DNA of 64,000 nucleotides, taken from contig NC_053183.1 in the NCBI RefSeq assembly GCF_905163445.1, positions 12,028,001-12,092,000 of the forward strand, read 5' to 3'. Under the pieces are notes generated by a model. It was not told the DNA's origin, searched no databases, and saw only the letters and a list, made by a program, of their open reading frames with translations. Position numbers and translations under genes: made by a program. The first letter of the stretch is position 1. The number at the start of each line of letters is the position of its first letter. Of this stretch, positions 33,748 through 45,185 are shown piece by piece. Origin of the DNA: Pararge aegeria. Lineage: Eukaryota > Arthropoda > Insecta > Lepidoptera > Nymphalidae.

Positions 33748-33980
33748 GCGACCCTGCTTTCTGAGTCCGAGGTCGTGGGTTCGATTCCCACAACTGGAAA
33801 ATGTTTGTGTGATGAACATGAATGTTTTTCAGTGTTTATCTGTATATTATAAGTATTTATGTGTATTATATTCATAAAAAAATATTCATCAGCTAGCTTA
33901 GTACCCATAACACAAGCTACGCTTACTTTGGGGCTAGATGGCGATGTGTGTGTTGTCGTAGTATATTTATTTATTTATTG
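33748..33980 (+). repeat. SINE family B
   Basis: It starts inside the tRNA head ('gcagcgaccctgctttctga'), then B-box 'gggttcgattccca', 'aactggaaaatgtttgtg', 'acacaagctacgcttacttt' and a 'tttatttatttattg' tail. The minus-strand open frame at 33669-33908 crosses the junction of two SINEs and is not a gene. Confidence 0.88.
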
Positions 33981-34079
33981 ATATTAAACCCCTAATCGGT
34001 TTCCACGCAGTATCGCATTGATAGGATGGCACATAGCCACGGCCAAAGACATGGTCGCTGTAAACCAAATTTTACTTAA

Positions 34080-34250
34080 ATAGTTATTGCCCAAGTTCTT
34101 TGTCGGCGTTAAACCTTTTGTTTTCCTGAAATAAAAAACGGCTTATGTTACTCTCGATCCTTTAAAAAACCTCCATGCGAAAATCAATTCAATTAGCATC
34201 TTAGTTCGGTCGTAAAGTAAGGACAGGAAATCTATATAGTATAGCTACCA
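34080..34250 (-). mobile_element. Lep1-like Helitron fragment
   Basis: 'tagttattgcccaagttctt', 'cggcttatgttactctcg' and 'ggtcgtaaagtaaggacag' follow the order in the elements at 11087 and 41112. Neither end is intact. Confidence 0.55.
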
Positions 34251-34255
34251 CATAT

Positions 34256-36325
34256 ACAAATATAAAAATTATTTAGTTCAGGTAGGCGTACCTAACTGTA
34301 TTTTTGTAGTGACTCTATCTAGAAGTTGAAATTCTAGTGAGAAAACGAAAAGAAAACCAGCAATTTCTCTCTTTAAATTTCAATATTACACAATTATTGT
34401 TATTGCACCCTTGTAAATAAAAGCGGCGAGGTTTGCCACCAAGCATCTTTGTCATAGCATCCCATGCCATCAACCAACTATTTAGGATAGAATAGTAGTA
34501 AAATAGAATAGAGAAACCTAGAACTATTGCAAGGGAGGGTGTTTTTTTATTAATAATTTAAAAATAATGAACAGAAAAAGACCTTTTAAAGATGATAGTC
34601 TATTAATTTTTATAAGCTGTCCATTAATGTCCAAATGCACTACAAAGGCTTCCTCAAAGCGAGAGGGCTTACAGCTAAAACCGCCAGTTTCACGGAGAGT
34701 TCAGTTGAGAGGCAGGTGAATTCATGAATTATTAACTTTTTCGAAGATTTTACCATAATTTACCTTTATTAGCGGCACTCTTTATTTAAGAACGTTGCCT
34801 TTAAATTTGTTCGACGAAAATCAGAGACTGTTATTGACTTGGATTTTATCAAGTCTTACTTACACTGGGAACTTAGCAACGATAAAATTAAGTTATTAGC
34901 TAACTTGGCTACTCTATTAAAAACTGGCAAAGACGAAATATAAAGTTAACATTTTTTTTCCGTTTTTAACTCGATATTATATTTGGTTTTTGCTCCGTCA
35001 TAATAATAGTAGGTCACCAGCCAAGTATTTCGCAATCACTAGATTTTTATTGGGTATTTAATATATAAAAGTTATCGTTAGAATTAAATATGGCTTACCA
35101 AACTACTAAGTAAGACAATGTATCAACATGTGCCGAAAATGGCCACTATCGATTACCCAATAAATTCCATAAATATTTATGTTCTAAGCTAATCTTACAA
35201 AACTTCAGATATGATTAGTAGCATGGGGAAAGGGGAAACTACACTTTTTAGGACACTATACTTATCACTTCATATCTTCAGATTGTGGGTATAGTCGCTC
35301 ACTTGGCAAAAATCCGCCTACTCAGTATTCCCCAACTTTAATTTTTAATTTGCTCAGAATGTTATCCATCATTTCTAATTAATTATTTCCCACTTTTAGT
35401 AGATCATTTTATGGTTATTTTTTTCTGGACAGTTGTTGCCACAATTTTTGTGATTTTTCAGCGAACATTATTTGTGCTGTTGTATTGTTAATTATGCTTA
35501 TTTTAAACAATATCCTAATAGAAGGCACCACATAACTGTTCGCTCGTTTTACAATTTAGTAGGTAATAGAAGACACTGGCAAACTTCTGTTTATAATGCC
35601 TTGCTGGTAAATAATTAAAAATAAATAAATTATAAATTTATCTCTTCCATACCATAACCAATTCTTGTGACTGTGACCATAAATACTTCAGTTATAGCGT
35701 TGAAAATTAAAAGAAGCCTTCCTCTTGCATCTGTGATAAATAAATTGTAAACAACTCAGTTTGTCAATGTCTTCTGTTACGGCTGCCCTCATGGCCCAAG
35801 TGTAGATAAAGTATTGTAGGAAGGGGTTTAGGGACGCCCGAGACTGCTGAGTTAATCTGGAACTGATTTGAGGTTTAAGTAGTGAAATAAACATATACAC
35901 GGATGTTAATAAAATACATACACGTCTTTTTTCACAATACCTAGTCTGGCATGATAAAACTTTTCGTATGTTGTCTTATTATTTCAAACAAAAGAAATTT
36001 GAGACGTCGCCAAAATCGTTACACGCAGACACCAGTTTAATACAGAAGCTTGCGTATCGAATTGAGTTTTTTCAACCGACTTGCCGACTTGTAGAAATAG
36101 GAGGACTTTGACGTCCTTAGTTTTATACTTCAAAAATAAAGGGTTTTCATTCATTTATGAGGATCTGACTCCTCTACCATTTAACTTATGCTCATTTAAT
36201 TTATTCTTTAGGTTTAATACTAACGCATAAGAAAAATTACATGAATATATTAAAGGCTTTTATTTATATCCATAAAAATAAAAATAAAATATAACAATAT
36301 TTCAAAAGAAAATGGACTGTTACAA
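34256..36325. other. No feature seen
   Basis: AT-rich DNA. The 70-codon minus frame at 35688-35900 has no recognised content. Confidence 0.45.
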
Positions 36326-36790
36326 TTAAATATTAGAAGCAAAAATAAACTCGTTGTCCAGTTCCCTAGGCATATTCATAAAATTGCTAATTCATTCAAG
36401 GGCAATTGTATATTATTTTATAAGAAATTTCCGAATAAAATCTTTGATATGTCTCTTAATAAGTTCAAAGTTTATATAAAACGTAAGCTCACAGAAAAAT
36501 TCTATTACAATGTTGAGGATAACTTAAACGATAAAAGAGTTTGGGTGTGAATTGCTCTAACTTCACTTCATAGCTTAATATAAATTTACTGTGAGATGGT
36601 GATTAAAAAAAATTTTGTCGGCTAAGTTTGTTGTGGGCACTTCTTAGACCAGGGCGCGTTTGGAACCCTCGTAGCTTTAGGTTTAAGTTGGCGAACGAAG
36701 TTATCACCATCTCCTTACAATTATGCTAGGCCAACATAATTAAAGAAATTTGGATTTTTTTAATTTTTAGCTTAATGCCCGAAGGCACTT
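36326..36790 (+). mobile_element. LINE 3' end (same subfamily as 6470)
   Basis: The plus strand reads like an ORF2 C-terminus: 'FYKKFPNKIFDMSLNKFK' followed by 'FYYNVEDNLNDKRVWV' and a stop. The 3'UTR includes 'gctaagtttgttgtgggc' and 'tagaccagggcgcgtttgga'. It ends 'taaagaaatttggattttt'. It is strongly 5' truncated and diverged from the 6470 copy. Confidence 0.78.
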
Positions 36791-37725
36791 TCAAACAGTC
36801 TACAATTTTGTTGATTTGTCAGGGTTACTTCATTTGCAGATATAAATGACGTAAAAATATAACAAAAAATATTGATACTTATTGTATGAAGCTCACATTC
36901 CATTACCGTACAAGTTATAAAAATCAAGGCCTAGCACACTACTAACGATTTTACGTACTTTTAACGAAAGCGTAGGTGCCAAGCTATACGGCAAAGTTCT
37001 ATATGTAAACATTAAAATAGCCAATGTAATTGATGTGCGTCACCCAGCAGACATATGCCATTAATAATCGACATTGTTACCCGAAAATGTTTCCATTGCC
37101 TTTTTCTAGAATATTCTAATTCATTTACGAAGTTTTAGACGCTTTTAACATACTAAAATTATAAAAAACAACTTGGTAATTTTACGGTACAGCACGCTAG
37201 CCTACTTAGTTTAAGGGCGATATTTATTTGATCTGTCGAGACCTTTCAATAAATCTCAACTATAAGTATAAGGTCGGTCAAGGGTCTAACATCGATAGAA
37301 AGTAATCATGTTTTAATATTGTTGAAGTTTTCTTTCAGCATTATTATCCTTAATTTAAAGACGATAACGCAGGTCATATAAAACTGACATTATAATTTAA
37401 TACTGCTTTAAGCCAGCCACTCAACTAAAAACACACTTAAAAACGCGATATATTAAACTAGCAGCAATCCTGTGAACGTCTATAAACTCACAATAATGGA
37501 AAAAAATATGTTATAGTGCTTTATGGGTGCCTATTAGGCCTGCTTGAATAAAGATTATTTGCATATCAATTTGATAAACATGCAAAAACCAAATCTTAAA
37601 GATATTGATAACTGCTCGGAACATAGTCGCATCAATAATACTTTATTTGTTTTAACGAAACAAATATTATTTTATTAACTGTTCTAAATAAATAGAATCG
37701 TAACATCTTTAAATGGAATCGTATT
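36791..37725. other. No feature seen
   Basis: AT-rich sequence without recognisable features. Confidence 0.45.
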
Positions 37726-37733
37726 ACTCTATA

Positions 37734-37874
37734 CAGTGGCGTGCACTGAGCTATTTACCAGGGTATGCATACAGGAAGATCGCGTCAAATGACAAAAGTC
37801 CTCCTTCTATAGGAGTCATATATCAATTTTAGGGTTAGCAGCGCTTTTTCGTATGTACGAAGTGCACGCCACTG
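37734..37874. mobile_element. hAT-like MITE, 141 bp
   Basis: Terminal inverted repeats CAGTGGCGTGCACT (37734-37747) and its exact complement (37861-37874) bound a 141-bp non-coding unit. Flanking octamers are 'actctata' (37726-37733) and 'actgtata' (37875-37882), 7 of 8 matching. An 8-bp target duplication and CAGTGGC-type ends are both characteristic of the hAT superfamily. It has no transposase and would depend on one supplied elsewhere. Confidence 0.75.
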
Positions 37875-37882
37875 ACTGTATA

Positions 37883-38505
37883 ATAATACTTTCTAACATT
37901 TAAAATGTTTTAACATGAGATCGAACGCCGCAATATGCATGGTCGTAATTTTTTTGGAATGGCTTGTGAGTTGTGACATGTTTCGCTTTAGCTTTCCGCT
38001 CGCTGCGGAAATATAAACGTTGTTATATTGCAAACTGGGAGACGAAAGCTTTGAATTTCTAGTAATAACCGCGCATAGACCTACAATAACAACAACTGTT
38101 TAATGAAACTTACTTCTAATAATATACTATTGAAATTGATATAAAATCTTTCTTATATTCTTATAAAAAATCGAAAGTTCGGAAATTGAATATTTATGCA
38201 TTTTAAAATGAAAATGAAAAGAAAATATTTAAGATACCTGTATGCATAATACATATCTATACTATAACAAAACTCATACAATCACATTATAATATGTACA
38301 AACACAGCGGTTTTTGTACTCTGTGGTTTGGACTTCGCCTTCACCTCCACCTCCACATTCCCTGTAGTAAGGAATCCATGAGCACTTATAGACGGACTTT
38401 ATAAAAAAGTAAAGATACGACATTAAATTGGTTGCAAGGAGTGGCTGGACGCTGAAGACTGAAGATATCCGCACAAAATGACCAGCTTCCTAGTCCTAGT
38501 TTTGC
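37883..38505. other. No feature seen
   Basis: AT-rich. The 66-codon minus frame at 38274-38474 has no recognised content. Confidence 0.4.
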
Positions 38506-38830
38506 TGCGATCATCATCATCATTTCAACCAATTAACGTCCACTGCTGGACATAGGTCTTTTGTAGGGAGTTGGGCGAGCGACTCGCCTGTTGTCATCTG
38601 TCCACCTCGTTGGGGGCCGACCTACGCTGCGTTTACCGGTGCGGGGTCGCCATTCCAGCACCTTAAGACCCCAACGTCCATCGGTTCTCCGAGCTATGTG
38701 CCCCGCCCATTGCCACTTCAGCTTCGCGACTCGCTGAGCTATGTCGGTAACTCTAGTTCTTCTATGGATCTCCTTATTTCTGATTTGATCACGTAGAGAT
38801 ACTAATAGCCTCTCTCCATCGCCCGCTGCG
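38506..38830 (-). pseudogene. RTE-type LINE ORF2 C-terminus (second subfamily)
   Basis: Minus-strand reading gives 'LLVSLRDQIRNKEIHRRTR', 'VAKLKWQWAGHIARRTDGRW', 'GKRSVGRPPTRWTDD' and 'RRVARPT', then a stop-containing end with a (GATGAT)n tail at 38510-38522. The RT core is gone. The sequence and tail differ from the subfamily at 13075, 14520 and 25320. It is less AT-rich than its flanks, which fits a recent insertion. Confidence 0.85.
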
Positions 38831-39490
38831 ATTTTTGCTGCGATACTTTAATTAAATTTGAAAATATTAATACACACACAATTCAAATAGCGATCTCGGA
38901 CTATCGCGGGATGGCCAAACATGATAGAATGGCAACATGCATTTGATATGCAAACATTTGAAATCCATACGATGTAGGTACGTCACACGTGCAACGGGCG
39001 CCATTTGTTTTAACCACTTGTGTCATCCGCTCATTCTCGAAATATTTACAATATTTTGCTGCTGTTACAAACGTGGGGACGAAATGTTCTGATATTTTTC
39101 GCTCCCACCGCAATTCAATTTATAACCTTTTTCAGGCGAAAATCTTCAAATATACTTATCTCTGTATCTACAGGGTGAGAAATTAAATCACCTGACGTTT
39201 GTAAGGTTTATTGCCTCCTTCTCGTAGTTAACACATACGTGAGCCTATATATCCATACTTATTCGTATCTTAAAACTTTTCCCTTCTTGTAAGAAAATTT
39301 TGATGTGAAACTTCTTAGACGTTTTTTATCTAGTTTAGCACTCTTAATTCATTCAAATTTCATGGTTACTTTTCTTTACATTATTTTGTTACAAGGACGA
39401 AAGATATATCTCATACAACTCGCGTCTACGTGATTATCGCGTATGCTTTATCAGCGTCGTATGCAGAACTGTAATGTGACAATGATTTAA
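38831..39490. other. No feature seen
   Basis: Overlapping frames on both strands at 38901-39186 show no recognised content. Confidence 0.4.
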
Positions 39491-39493
39491 ATT

Positions 39494-39655
39494 TGATCTG
39501 ATGGGAGGCTAGTTTAACCATGGCTAGTTACTACTACACCTAAAAAGAAAAAAGCGCGACCACCAAGCGATAAAGCGTTCCGGTACGATAGGTTTAACTG
39601 TTTAATATAGCTGCCATACCCCGAACAGGTTAGCTCACTACTAATGCTTGTTGCA
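39494..39655 (+). repeat. SINE family C, 5' truncated
   Basis: 'gatctgatgggaggctagtt', 'catggctagttactactaca', 'gcgttccggtacgata', 'agctgccataccccgaacag' and 'gttagctcactac' follow the family C order. Confidence 0.75.
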
Positions 39656-39789
39656 TCTTTGTGCCCCGGTAAGTATATTAATTGATCGTAATTTTTTGCT
39701 AAGCATTAGCTTTTGTGCTACTTCAAAATAAACAAGGATATAATGTAAATAATAGCTATTTAGCTGTGTATAAGTAACAAATGTTATTT

Positions 39790-39832
39790 TATATATATTT
39801 ATGTACATATATACATATATATACATATATGT
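39790..39832. repeat. Imperfect (TA)n / TACATA microsatellite
   Basis: 'atatatatttatgtacatat' continues as 'atacatatatatacatatat'. Low-complexity DNA. Confidence 0.8.
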
Positions 39833-39999
39833 GATAACGACGAAGACACCATAAGGCATCTTTACATCGTCTGAGTCTCATTTAAGACTGGAGTGTATCT
39901 AAGATGCACCCGTATTTATATTAAACATACCCACTGATACAATGTTATAAACGTTAGCTGTGAATCAAATATTAATAAATTATTTTAGACGAATTCTCT

Positions 40000-40330
40000 G
40001 GCACAGCTGCATGCGTTGGTTTTAAGTGGTAGGCCCCGGGTTCGATCCCCGGAAAGGACAGTTCAGAAATTTATAGTTTCAGATTTTTTTCTGGTCTGGT
40101 ACAGAAGGAGGCTTCGAACGTAGCTAGTTACCACCCTACCAATAAAAACGTGACGCTAAGCGATCCAGCAATCCGGTACGATATCGCGTAAAAACCGATG
40201 AGGGGTAACCTATGGGTTTTATATTACTGCCATACCGCTAACAGGTTAGCCCGCTATCCTCTTAGACTGCAACACCACTTAAAACCAGATGAGATTACAG
40301 TAAAGGGTTAACATGTAGTAGAATAAATAC
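40000..40330 (+). repeat. SINE family C, near full length
   Basis: tRNA-like head with B-box 'gggttcgatccccgg' (40039-40053), then 'gttcagaaatttatagtttc', 'ttctggtctggtacag', 'gtagctagttaccaccctac', 'aatccggtacgatatcg', 'taacaggttagcccgcta' and 'accagatgagattacagt'. This is the reference copy for family C in this window. The A box is not clear. Confidence 0.82.
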
Positions 40331-40572
40331 AAATCTTGTCTTGAAAACTACTCATTAATTAACATGAACTATTTCATTAGTCCACTTAACACATTCGTTA
40401 AAATGCAAATCAATGTAATAAAATATCTGGCACTTATCAAATATATAGTTATCAAAAGTTTCATTATTCACTTTTACAAAGTAGATGTTTTATATTATAG
40501 TATGCAAACTCTGTACCGAGATTCATTAAGTTCGGTGTTTTGGTCAATTGAATAGATAAAAAAACAGGCACA

Positions 40573-40602
40573 CTTTCGCATTTATAATATTAGCATGGAT
40601 TG
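40573..40602 (-). mobile_element. Lep1-like 5' end remnant
   Basis: 'acactttcgcatttataata' followed by 'ttagcatggatt' is the inverted 5' end of Lep1-type elements. The rest is missing. Confidence 0.5.
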
Positions 40603-40844
40603 CATAGCATGGTATTTCCAAATGTTAAATTATCTACTCTAAACTTACATTTACATTTAAAACAAAATATAAGCCGTCTAACTGTTTACTTATGGGCATG
40701 GTACCCAAAATGGTGACGCTATTGCCACTTTGAATTGCTCGAATCACGTTTACTCTAAACTATCAGAATATATTAATCAAGAAGCTCAGAATCTTACACA
40801 ACCTGAAAAACGGCTCAGCTTGCTCTGTTCCTTGCTCTATCTAC

Positions 40845-40955
40845 TACACTCGTGCGAACCGATATTCCATTTGTGTAACCAGCTTATGGTAGACCAGCGT
40901 ATACACGCTCGCTAAAAGCTTTGCTAGAACCATCCCCTATCTATAGTTAAAACTG
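40845..40955. repeat. Unclassified repeat pair, copy 1
   Basis: 'cgatattccatttgtgtaac', 'cagcttatggtagaccagcg' and 'gctaaaagcttt' recur in order at 42012-42125. The 61-codon frame here is part of the repeat. Confidence 0.65.
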
Positions 40956-41111
40956 TGTTGACAAGTGCTACGGTTTATTATTAAGGCGTATATTTTTCTA
41001 CAAATAAAAAGACAACGTACCTAGTAATAAAATGTTCTTTTTCATAGGAGAAGATCTTAGAGTACAGATTGCGGATTAAAGTGCCAAAAAAACATCTGAT
41101 TTTTTTTAAGA

Positions 41112-41382
41112 CTAGTTGTTGCCCGCGACTTCTTTCGCGTGGAAATTTGGTTGCCTATGCCTGTTTTATTCTATGTGTAGTTATGAACTACCGCTATGCA
41201 AAACAGAAAAACGATCTCTTGCTCTTTGTTCAAATACAAATCCATCCCACAAGAACGTTATAAAATCGGGGATAAAAAGTACTTCAGACTACAATCTATC
41301 GCAGCGCTAAATTTTATCTAGATCCATTCAGCAGTTCTGGCGCGATTGTGGAACAAACTTCCATTTATAATATTAGTATAGA
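41112..41382 (-). mobile_element. Lep1-type Helitron-like element, complete ends
   Basis: On the minus strand it begins TCTATACTAATATTATAAAT after A and ends 'gaagtcgcgggcaacaactag' less its first base, before T. At 271 bp it has both canonical borders. Two overlapping plus-strand frames cross it and are not genes. Confidence 0.85.
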
Positions 41383-41479
41383 TCAAAACTTTTAGGTAGA
41401 GTCTTATGGAAAAGGTCCCACTTGCAATATGGGATAATTTTATCCGTTAAAAATAAATAGGTAAGTTATCGTAAGGGTT

Positions 41480-41575
41480 ACTCTATATATATTAAAACGA
41501 AAGGTCACTGACTCACTAACTAAATCGGGTCAGTAGTTTTTGCGTAAAAGTGTAAGAAATATCCGTCTATACAAA
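41480..41575 (+). repeat. CTAG-family 5' fragment
   Basis: 'tctatatatattaaaacgaa', 'aggtcactgactcactaact' and 'cagtagtttttgcgtaaa' resemble the 5' part of the element starting at 62112. Confidence 0.5.
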
Positions 41576-41760
41576 TCTTCGTTTTTAATACGTTTAGTAG
41601 TGGGATGTTTGAGGTGTATGTCTTTAAGTGTGTTTTTAATATCACTAGAAGTTTGACTTCACTGCAATTTCTTCTGGTGTTAAGTTATAATCTAGTCTAA
41701 GATGCTAGTATGCTAACCTGTTCGAATTATGATTTATATTAAACCATTGACGTACCCGGT

Positions 41761-41935
41761 GTGGCCAAGCAATTTAGCGCTTGTTCGAAATCGATTGGCC
41801 ACTCTGGGCATGGGTTTACTACTAAATTAAGATATTATAAAATTCCAAACTGCCCCTTCAGGGTATTGAACCCGAAACTGTCCGCCTGTAGGACTACAGC
41901 GCTTATCACAGTGCCAGGGAGGTCGACAGTCGACC
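41761..41935 (-). repeat. SINE family C head
   Basis: Minus strand: 'cctccctggcactgtgataa', 'gcgctgtagtcctacaggcg', B-box-like 'gggttcaatacccтg' written with t for the last pyrimidine, then 'ggcagtttggaattttataa'. The family C body stops soon after. Confidence 0.65.
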
Positions 41936-42011
41936 TATTGCAGAATCCAACGTGCCTAGCATACTGTGTAGTATATATAACTTTTTACAATATTACGAAA
42001 CATTCCCATCC

Positions 42012-42125
42012 GTGCTCTACGCTCGGATAAACCTATATTCCATTTAAATAACCAGCTTATGACAAACCAGTGCTCACGCGGTCCCTAAAAGCTTTCCAGC
42101 GTCCCACAACTTGCCATAGTTAAAG
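42012..42125. repeat. Unclassified repeat pair, copy 2
   Basis: 'cctatattccatttaaataa', 'ccagcttatgacaaaccagt' and 'ccctaaaagctttccag' correspond to copy 1 at 40845, same orientation, about 1.17 kb apart. Confidence 0.65.
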
Positions 42126-42535
42126 CCGCTTTATGCATATGCTTTCATTTATTCTACTTAACCTCGTAAGTATATTTCCTTAAAATTGTACATTTTGTAT
42201 AATTTTAAAGAAATATACTAATTTTTATTGGGTAAGCTGAATTTTTAATTTATCAAATATTCTGGTTACATTTGACACTGTAAACTACCAGTAGTTCACA
42301 AGATAATTCAAATTCAAAAAAATAGAATTCATACTGTTGATTACGGATTCTTAACTCTTTAGCCCAGCTATTAATTTCTCTCTTTTTAATTCTGATATGA
42401 AAGGAAGCCTGTTCTATGAAGTAGATCATTAATACTTATGATCCGTCATTTCGAAAGCAGCCATAATCTTAAACTATAGAATCAAGGTTGAAACTATTAG
42501 TATACTATATAGTATTTTTTTTAAGTACATAATAA
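42126..42535. other. No feature seen
   Basis: AT-rich sequence immediately before the LINE relic. Confidence 0.4.
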
Positions 42536-42539
42536 ACAG

Positions 42540-43755
42540 CATAATTGATTATTTAGAGCACAGAGCTATTATATTAAAGAAGGGAGTCAAGGTACAGATC
42601 GGAGGGGGTGTTCCTCAAGGATCCGTTCTTGGGCCAACCCTGTGGAACATTCTATATGATGACATTATGTCAGTAGAAGTGCCGGAAGGGGTCAACCTGA
42701 TATGTTATGCAGACGACTTAGCGGTGTCAGTGACAGCTGTAGTGCGGCTGACTTAATGAGGAAAGGAGATGAAACCCTGCATAATATAATGCTATGGATG
42801 ACGCACAATAGCTTAGAAATTGCTCCACAGAAAACTGTGGCCATAATATTTAATAGGAGGCTAAGGGCAGAAAACTCCTTCAGATGCGGAAGTATACAGG
42901 TCACTCCTGCCCCATCTGTAACCTACCTGGGAGTGTCCCTTGATTGCAAATTTAGAATTTTGGCAAACACGTAAGGATAGCTTGTGAAAAAGCTCAAAAG
43001 ACTGTTAAAGCACTCTGCACAATTCTACCCAACACACGTGGACCAAGCTCAGGAAAAAGAAGGACTTTGGCACTAGCAATGCAGGCTGTAGTTATGTATG
43101 CGGCACCAATCTGGGTAACAGCAATGGATAAGGAAGTACACAGAAAGACGGTTCTAAGCGCCCAGAGAATGATGGCACTTAGAACTTGCTCTGCATATAA
43201 AACAACATCCACCGACGCTGCCCTTGTACTAGCAAACCTCATCCCAGCCCACATCTTGGCACAGGAGAGATCAGGTACATATTGTTTAAACCTACCGGAG
43301 AAAAGATATGCGGCCAGAGAAAGGACCTTGGAGATATGGCAACAAGAATGGAACCAGTCTACCAAAGGCCGATGGACGCATAGACTAATTGGGGATATAA
43401 AGGGATGGGTACATAGGAAACATGGAAATATAACGTTTCGGATGACACAGTGCTTTACAGGCCATGGGGTTTTGTATATGCAATACATAGCACGCATAAA
43501 GAAAAGAGTGAGTAGTGATTGCATGTATTGTGAACACCCATGTGATGATGCAGAACATACCCTGTTCCACTGGCCACGATTTGAAGAAGAAAGGGAGAAT
43601 GTGAAGAAGGAAATAGGAAGTGAAATAAAGACAGAAAACCTAACCTCCATAATTCTAGAGGCATCAGAGAAATGGGAATCTATAAAAAAATACATGGAAG
43701 AGATAATAAAAGTTGGTTTCGAAGTGCTTTCCGGAATAAAAAGTATACAGGTTTT
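42540..43755 (+). pseudogene. R1-clade LINE ORF2 relic with two frameshifts
   Basis: Three consecutive plus-strand frames cover the C-terminal half of a non-LTR ORF2. The first frame has RT motifs 'GGGVPQGSVLGPTLWNILYD' and 'LICYADDLAV' and stops at about 42757. The second (42702-42974) has 'MTHNSLEIAPQKTVAIIFN' and 'SVTYLGVSLDCKF'. The third (43067-43753) has 'VVMYAAPIWVTAMDKEV', 'SAQRMMALRTCSAYKT' and a C-terminal zinc-binding block 'DCMYCEHPCDDAEHTLFHW' (43521-43577). Order and motifs fit the R1 clade. The RT catalytic YADD is intact, but the 5' half (endonuclease and early RT) is missing and two shifts break the frame. Several minus-strand frames of up to 233 codons are shadows of it. Confidence 0.9.
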
Positions 43756-43762
43756 TTTTTGT

Positions 43763-43990
43763 GAGCGGTGATAGCGTAGTTAGGACTGCGCTTTCGGGGG
43801 GCCGATGTCGAATCACAGCACGCACCTCAAACTTATCTAAGTTATGTGCGTTTTAAGCAAATAATATATAACTTGCTTCAACGATGAACTGGGTAACATC
43901 ATGCCTGCCGTTTCTCCATAATAAACTCAAAAACGGAGACCCATGCAATGTAGTGAACTGGTAACGGGTTGATATAATCATAATGATGAG
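43763..43990 (+). repeat. SINE family A, degraded
   Basis: Head 'gagcggtgatagcgtagtta', a weak B box 'gatgtcgaatcac', 'agttatgtgcgttttaagca' and 3' 'gtaacgggttgatataatca'. It lies a few bases after the LINE relic; a (T)9 run separates them. Confidence 0.8.
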
Positions 43991-44038
43991 TAGATCTTCA
44001 ACATTCAAATTATTTCAACACATTATGTCACCAAGATT

Positions 44039-44118
44039 AAATGAAATGAAATGAAATGAAATGAAAAAAAGAAATATTCAATTTCAAATTTCATTTCTGT
44101 TCATTTCATTTCATTTTT
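44039..44118. repeat. (AAATG)n with inverted (CATTT)n
   Basis: A run of 'aaatgaaatgaaatgaaatg' at 44039-44065 is followed by its complement 'ttcatttcatttcatttt' at 44101-44118. This is a simple-repeat hairpin with an A/T-rich spacer. Confidence 0.85.
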
Positions 44119-44584
44119 AGATTAATATAACGGCTGAGCTAACTTAGGTAACAATCAAACAAACAAATAAAACACACTCGATATTGCGTTAATGCTTAAT
44201 ATTATAGCTAAAAAGTAATCCCTAAGCTACGCTTAAGTTTTCAAACTAGTTGAGTTAAATTATAAATAGTTGAGCACTTAATCAGTTTGAACCTATTTTA
44301 TAATAGTTAAAAATAAAATCGAAATTCTATTTGGTTAAATTAGTTGGCTCGGTTTTTGTTCATCAAATCAGAAATTCAGTGCGGGAATGCAGCTTTCTTG
44401 GCACCCATTCTACGTGAGCATGATTTGCATAACAATTAGTTTAGGATTTCGTTTGTAATCAAATTAAGATGATATTCATTAGAGTTAAGTAAGGAGCAAT
44501 GCACACTAAGCAAACCTTTTAAGTAAAGCCAGCGCAATTTAACACGGAACAGGAACGCATTTCAACCTAAAATAATTATTTTGA
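44119..44584. other. No feature seen
   Basis: AT-rich sequence without recognisable features. Confidence 0.4.
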
Positions 44585-45185
44585 AGACCTCCCTGGAGAA
44601 GCGCTGTTATTGTAAATGGTATGTCCCGGGACATACTATTTACAACAGACTTCCTGGCAGAGGCAAATCGGGAATTCATTATTTCTGAATTTCTTGATTC
44701 TGGTCTGGTGGCAGGCTTTCACCGTGGATAGTTAATAATAATAAATATACTACGACAATACACACATCGCCATCTAGCACAAAGTAAGCGTAGCTTATGT
44801 AATGGGTACTAAGATAGCTGTTGAATGTTTTTACGAATATAATACAAATAAATACTTATTATACACAGATAAACGCCCAGACACTGAAAAACAATCATGG
44901 TCATCCCACAATCACTTTCCAGTTGTGGGAATCGAACCCACGGCCTTGGACTCAGACAGCAGGGTCGCTGCCCACTGCGCCAGTCGGCCAGTTACCACCC
45001 TACCGACAAAGACGTGCCGCCTAGCTATTTAACATAACGATACGATGTCGTGTAGAAACCGTTTAAGTAGTTATAATATAACTGCCATACCCCTAATAGG
45101 TTAACCCACTACCATCTTGGACTGCATCATCACTTACCACCAGGTGAAATCAATCATCAATCAAAGGCTAACTTTTAGTGGAATA
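44585..45185 (+). repeat. SINE family C interrupted by SINE B
   Basis: Left part 44585-44734: 'cctccctggagaagcgctgt', 'tgaatttcttgattctggtc', 'ttcaccgtggatagtta'. Right part 44990-45185: 'agttaccaccctaccgacaa', 'gccatacccctaataggtta', 'accaccaggtgaaatcaat'. The join 'gatagttaccaccctacc' matches the uninterrupted copy at 40111. An inverted pair 'gtaaatggtatgtcccggga/catactatttac' lies in the head. Confidence 0.85.
44735..44989 (-). repeat. SINE family B inserted in SINE C
   Basis: Minus strand: 'tggccgactggcgcagtggg', B-box 'gggttcgattcccac', 'aactggaaagtgattgtg', 'cataagctacgcttactttg', AT-rich tail. It is flanked by AGTTA at 44730-44734 and 44990-44994, a 5-bp target duplication. Two overlapping plus frames here are repeat sequence. 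Confidence 0.9.

Noticed and set aside
42994..43695. 233-codon minus-strand frame
   Set aside because: It is the antisense shadow of the LINE ORF2 frame, which carries recognisable RT and zinc-binding motifs.
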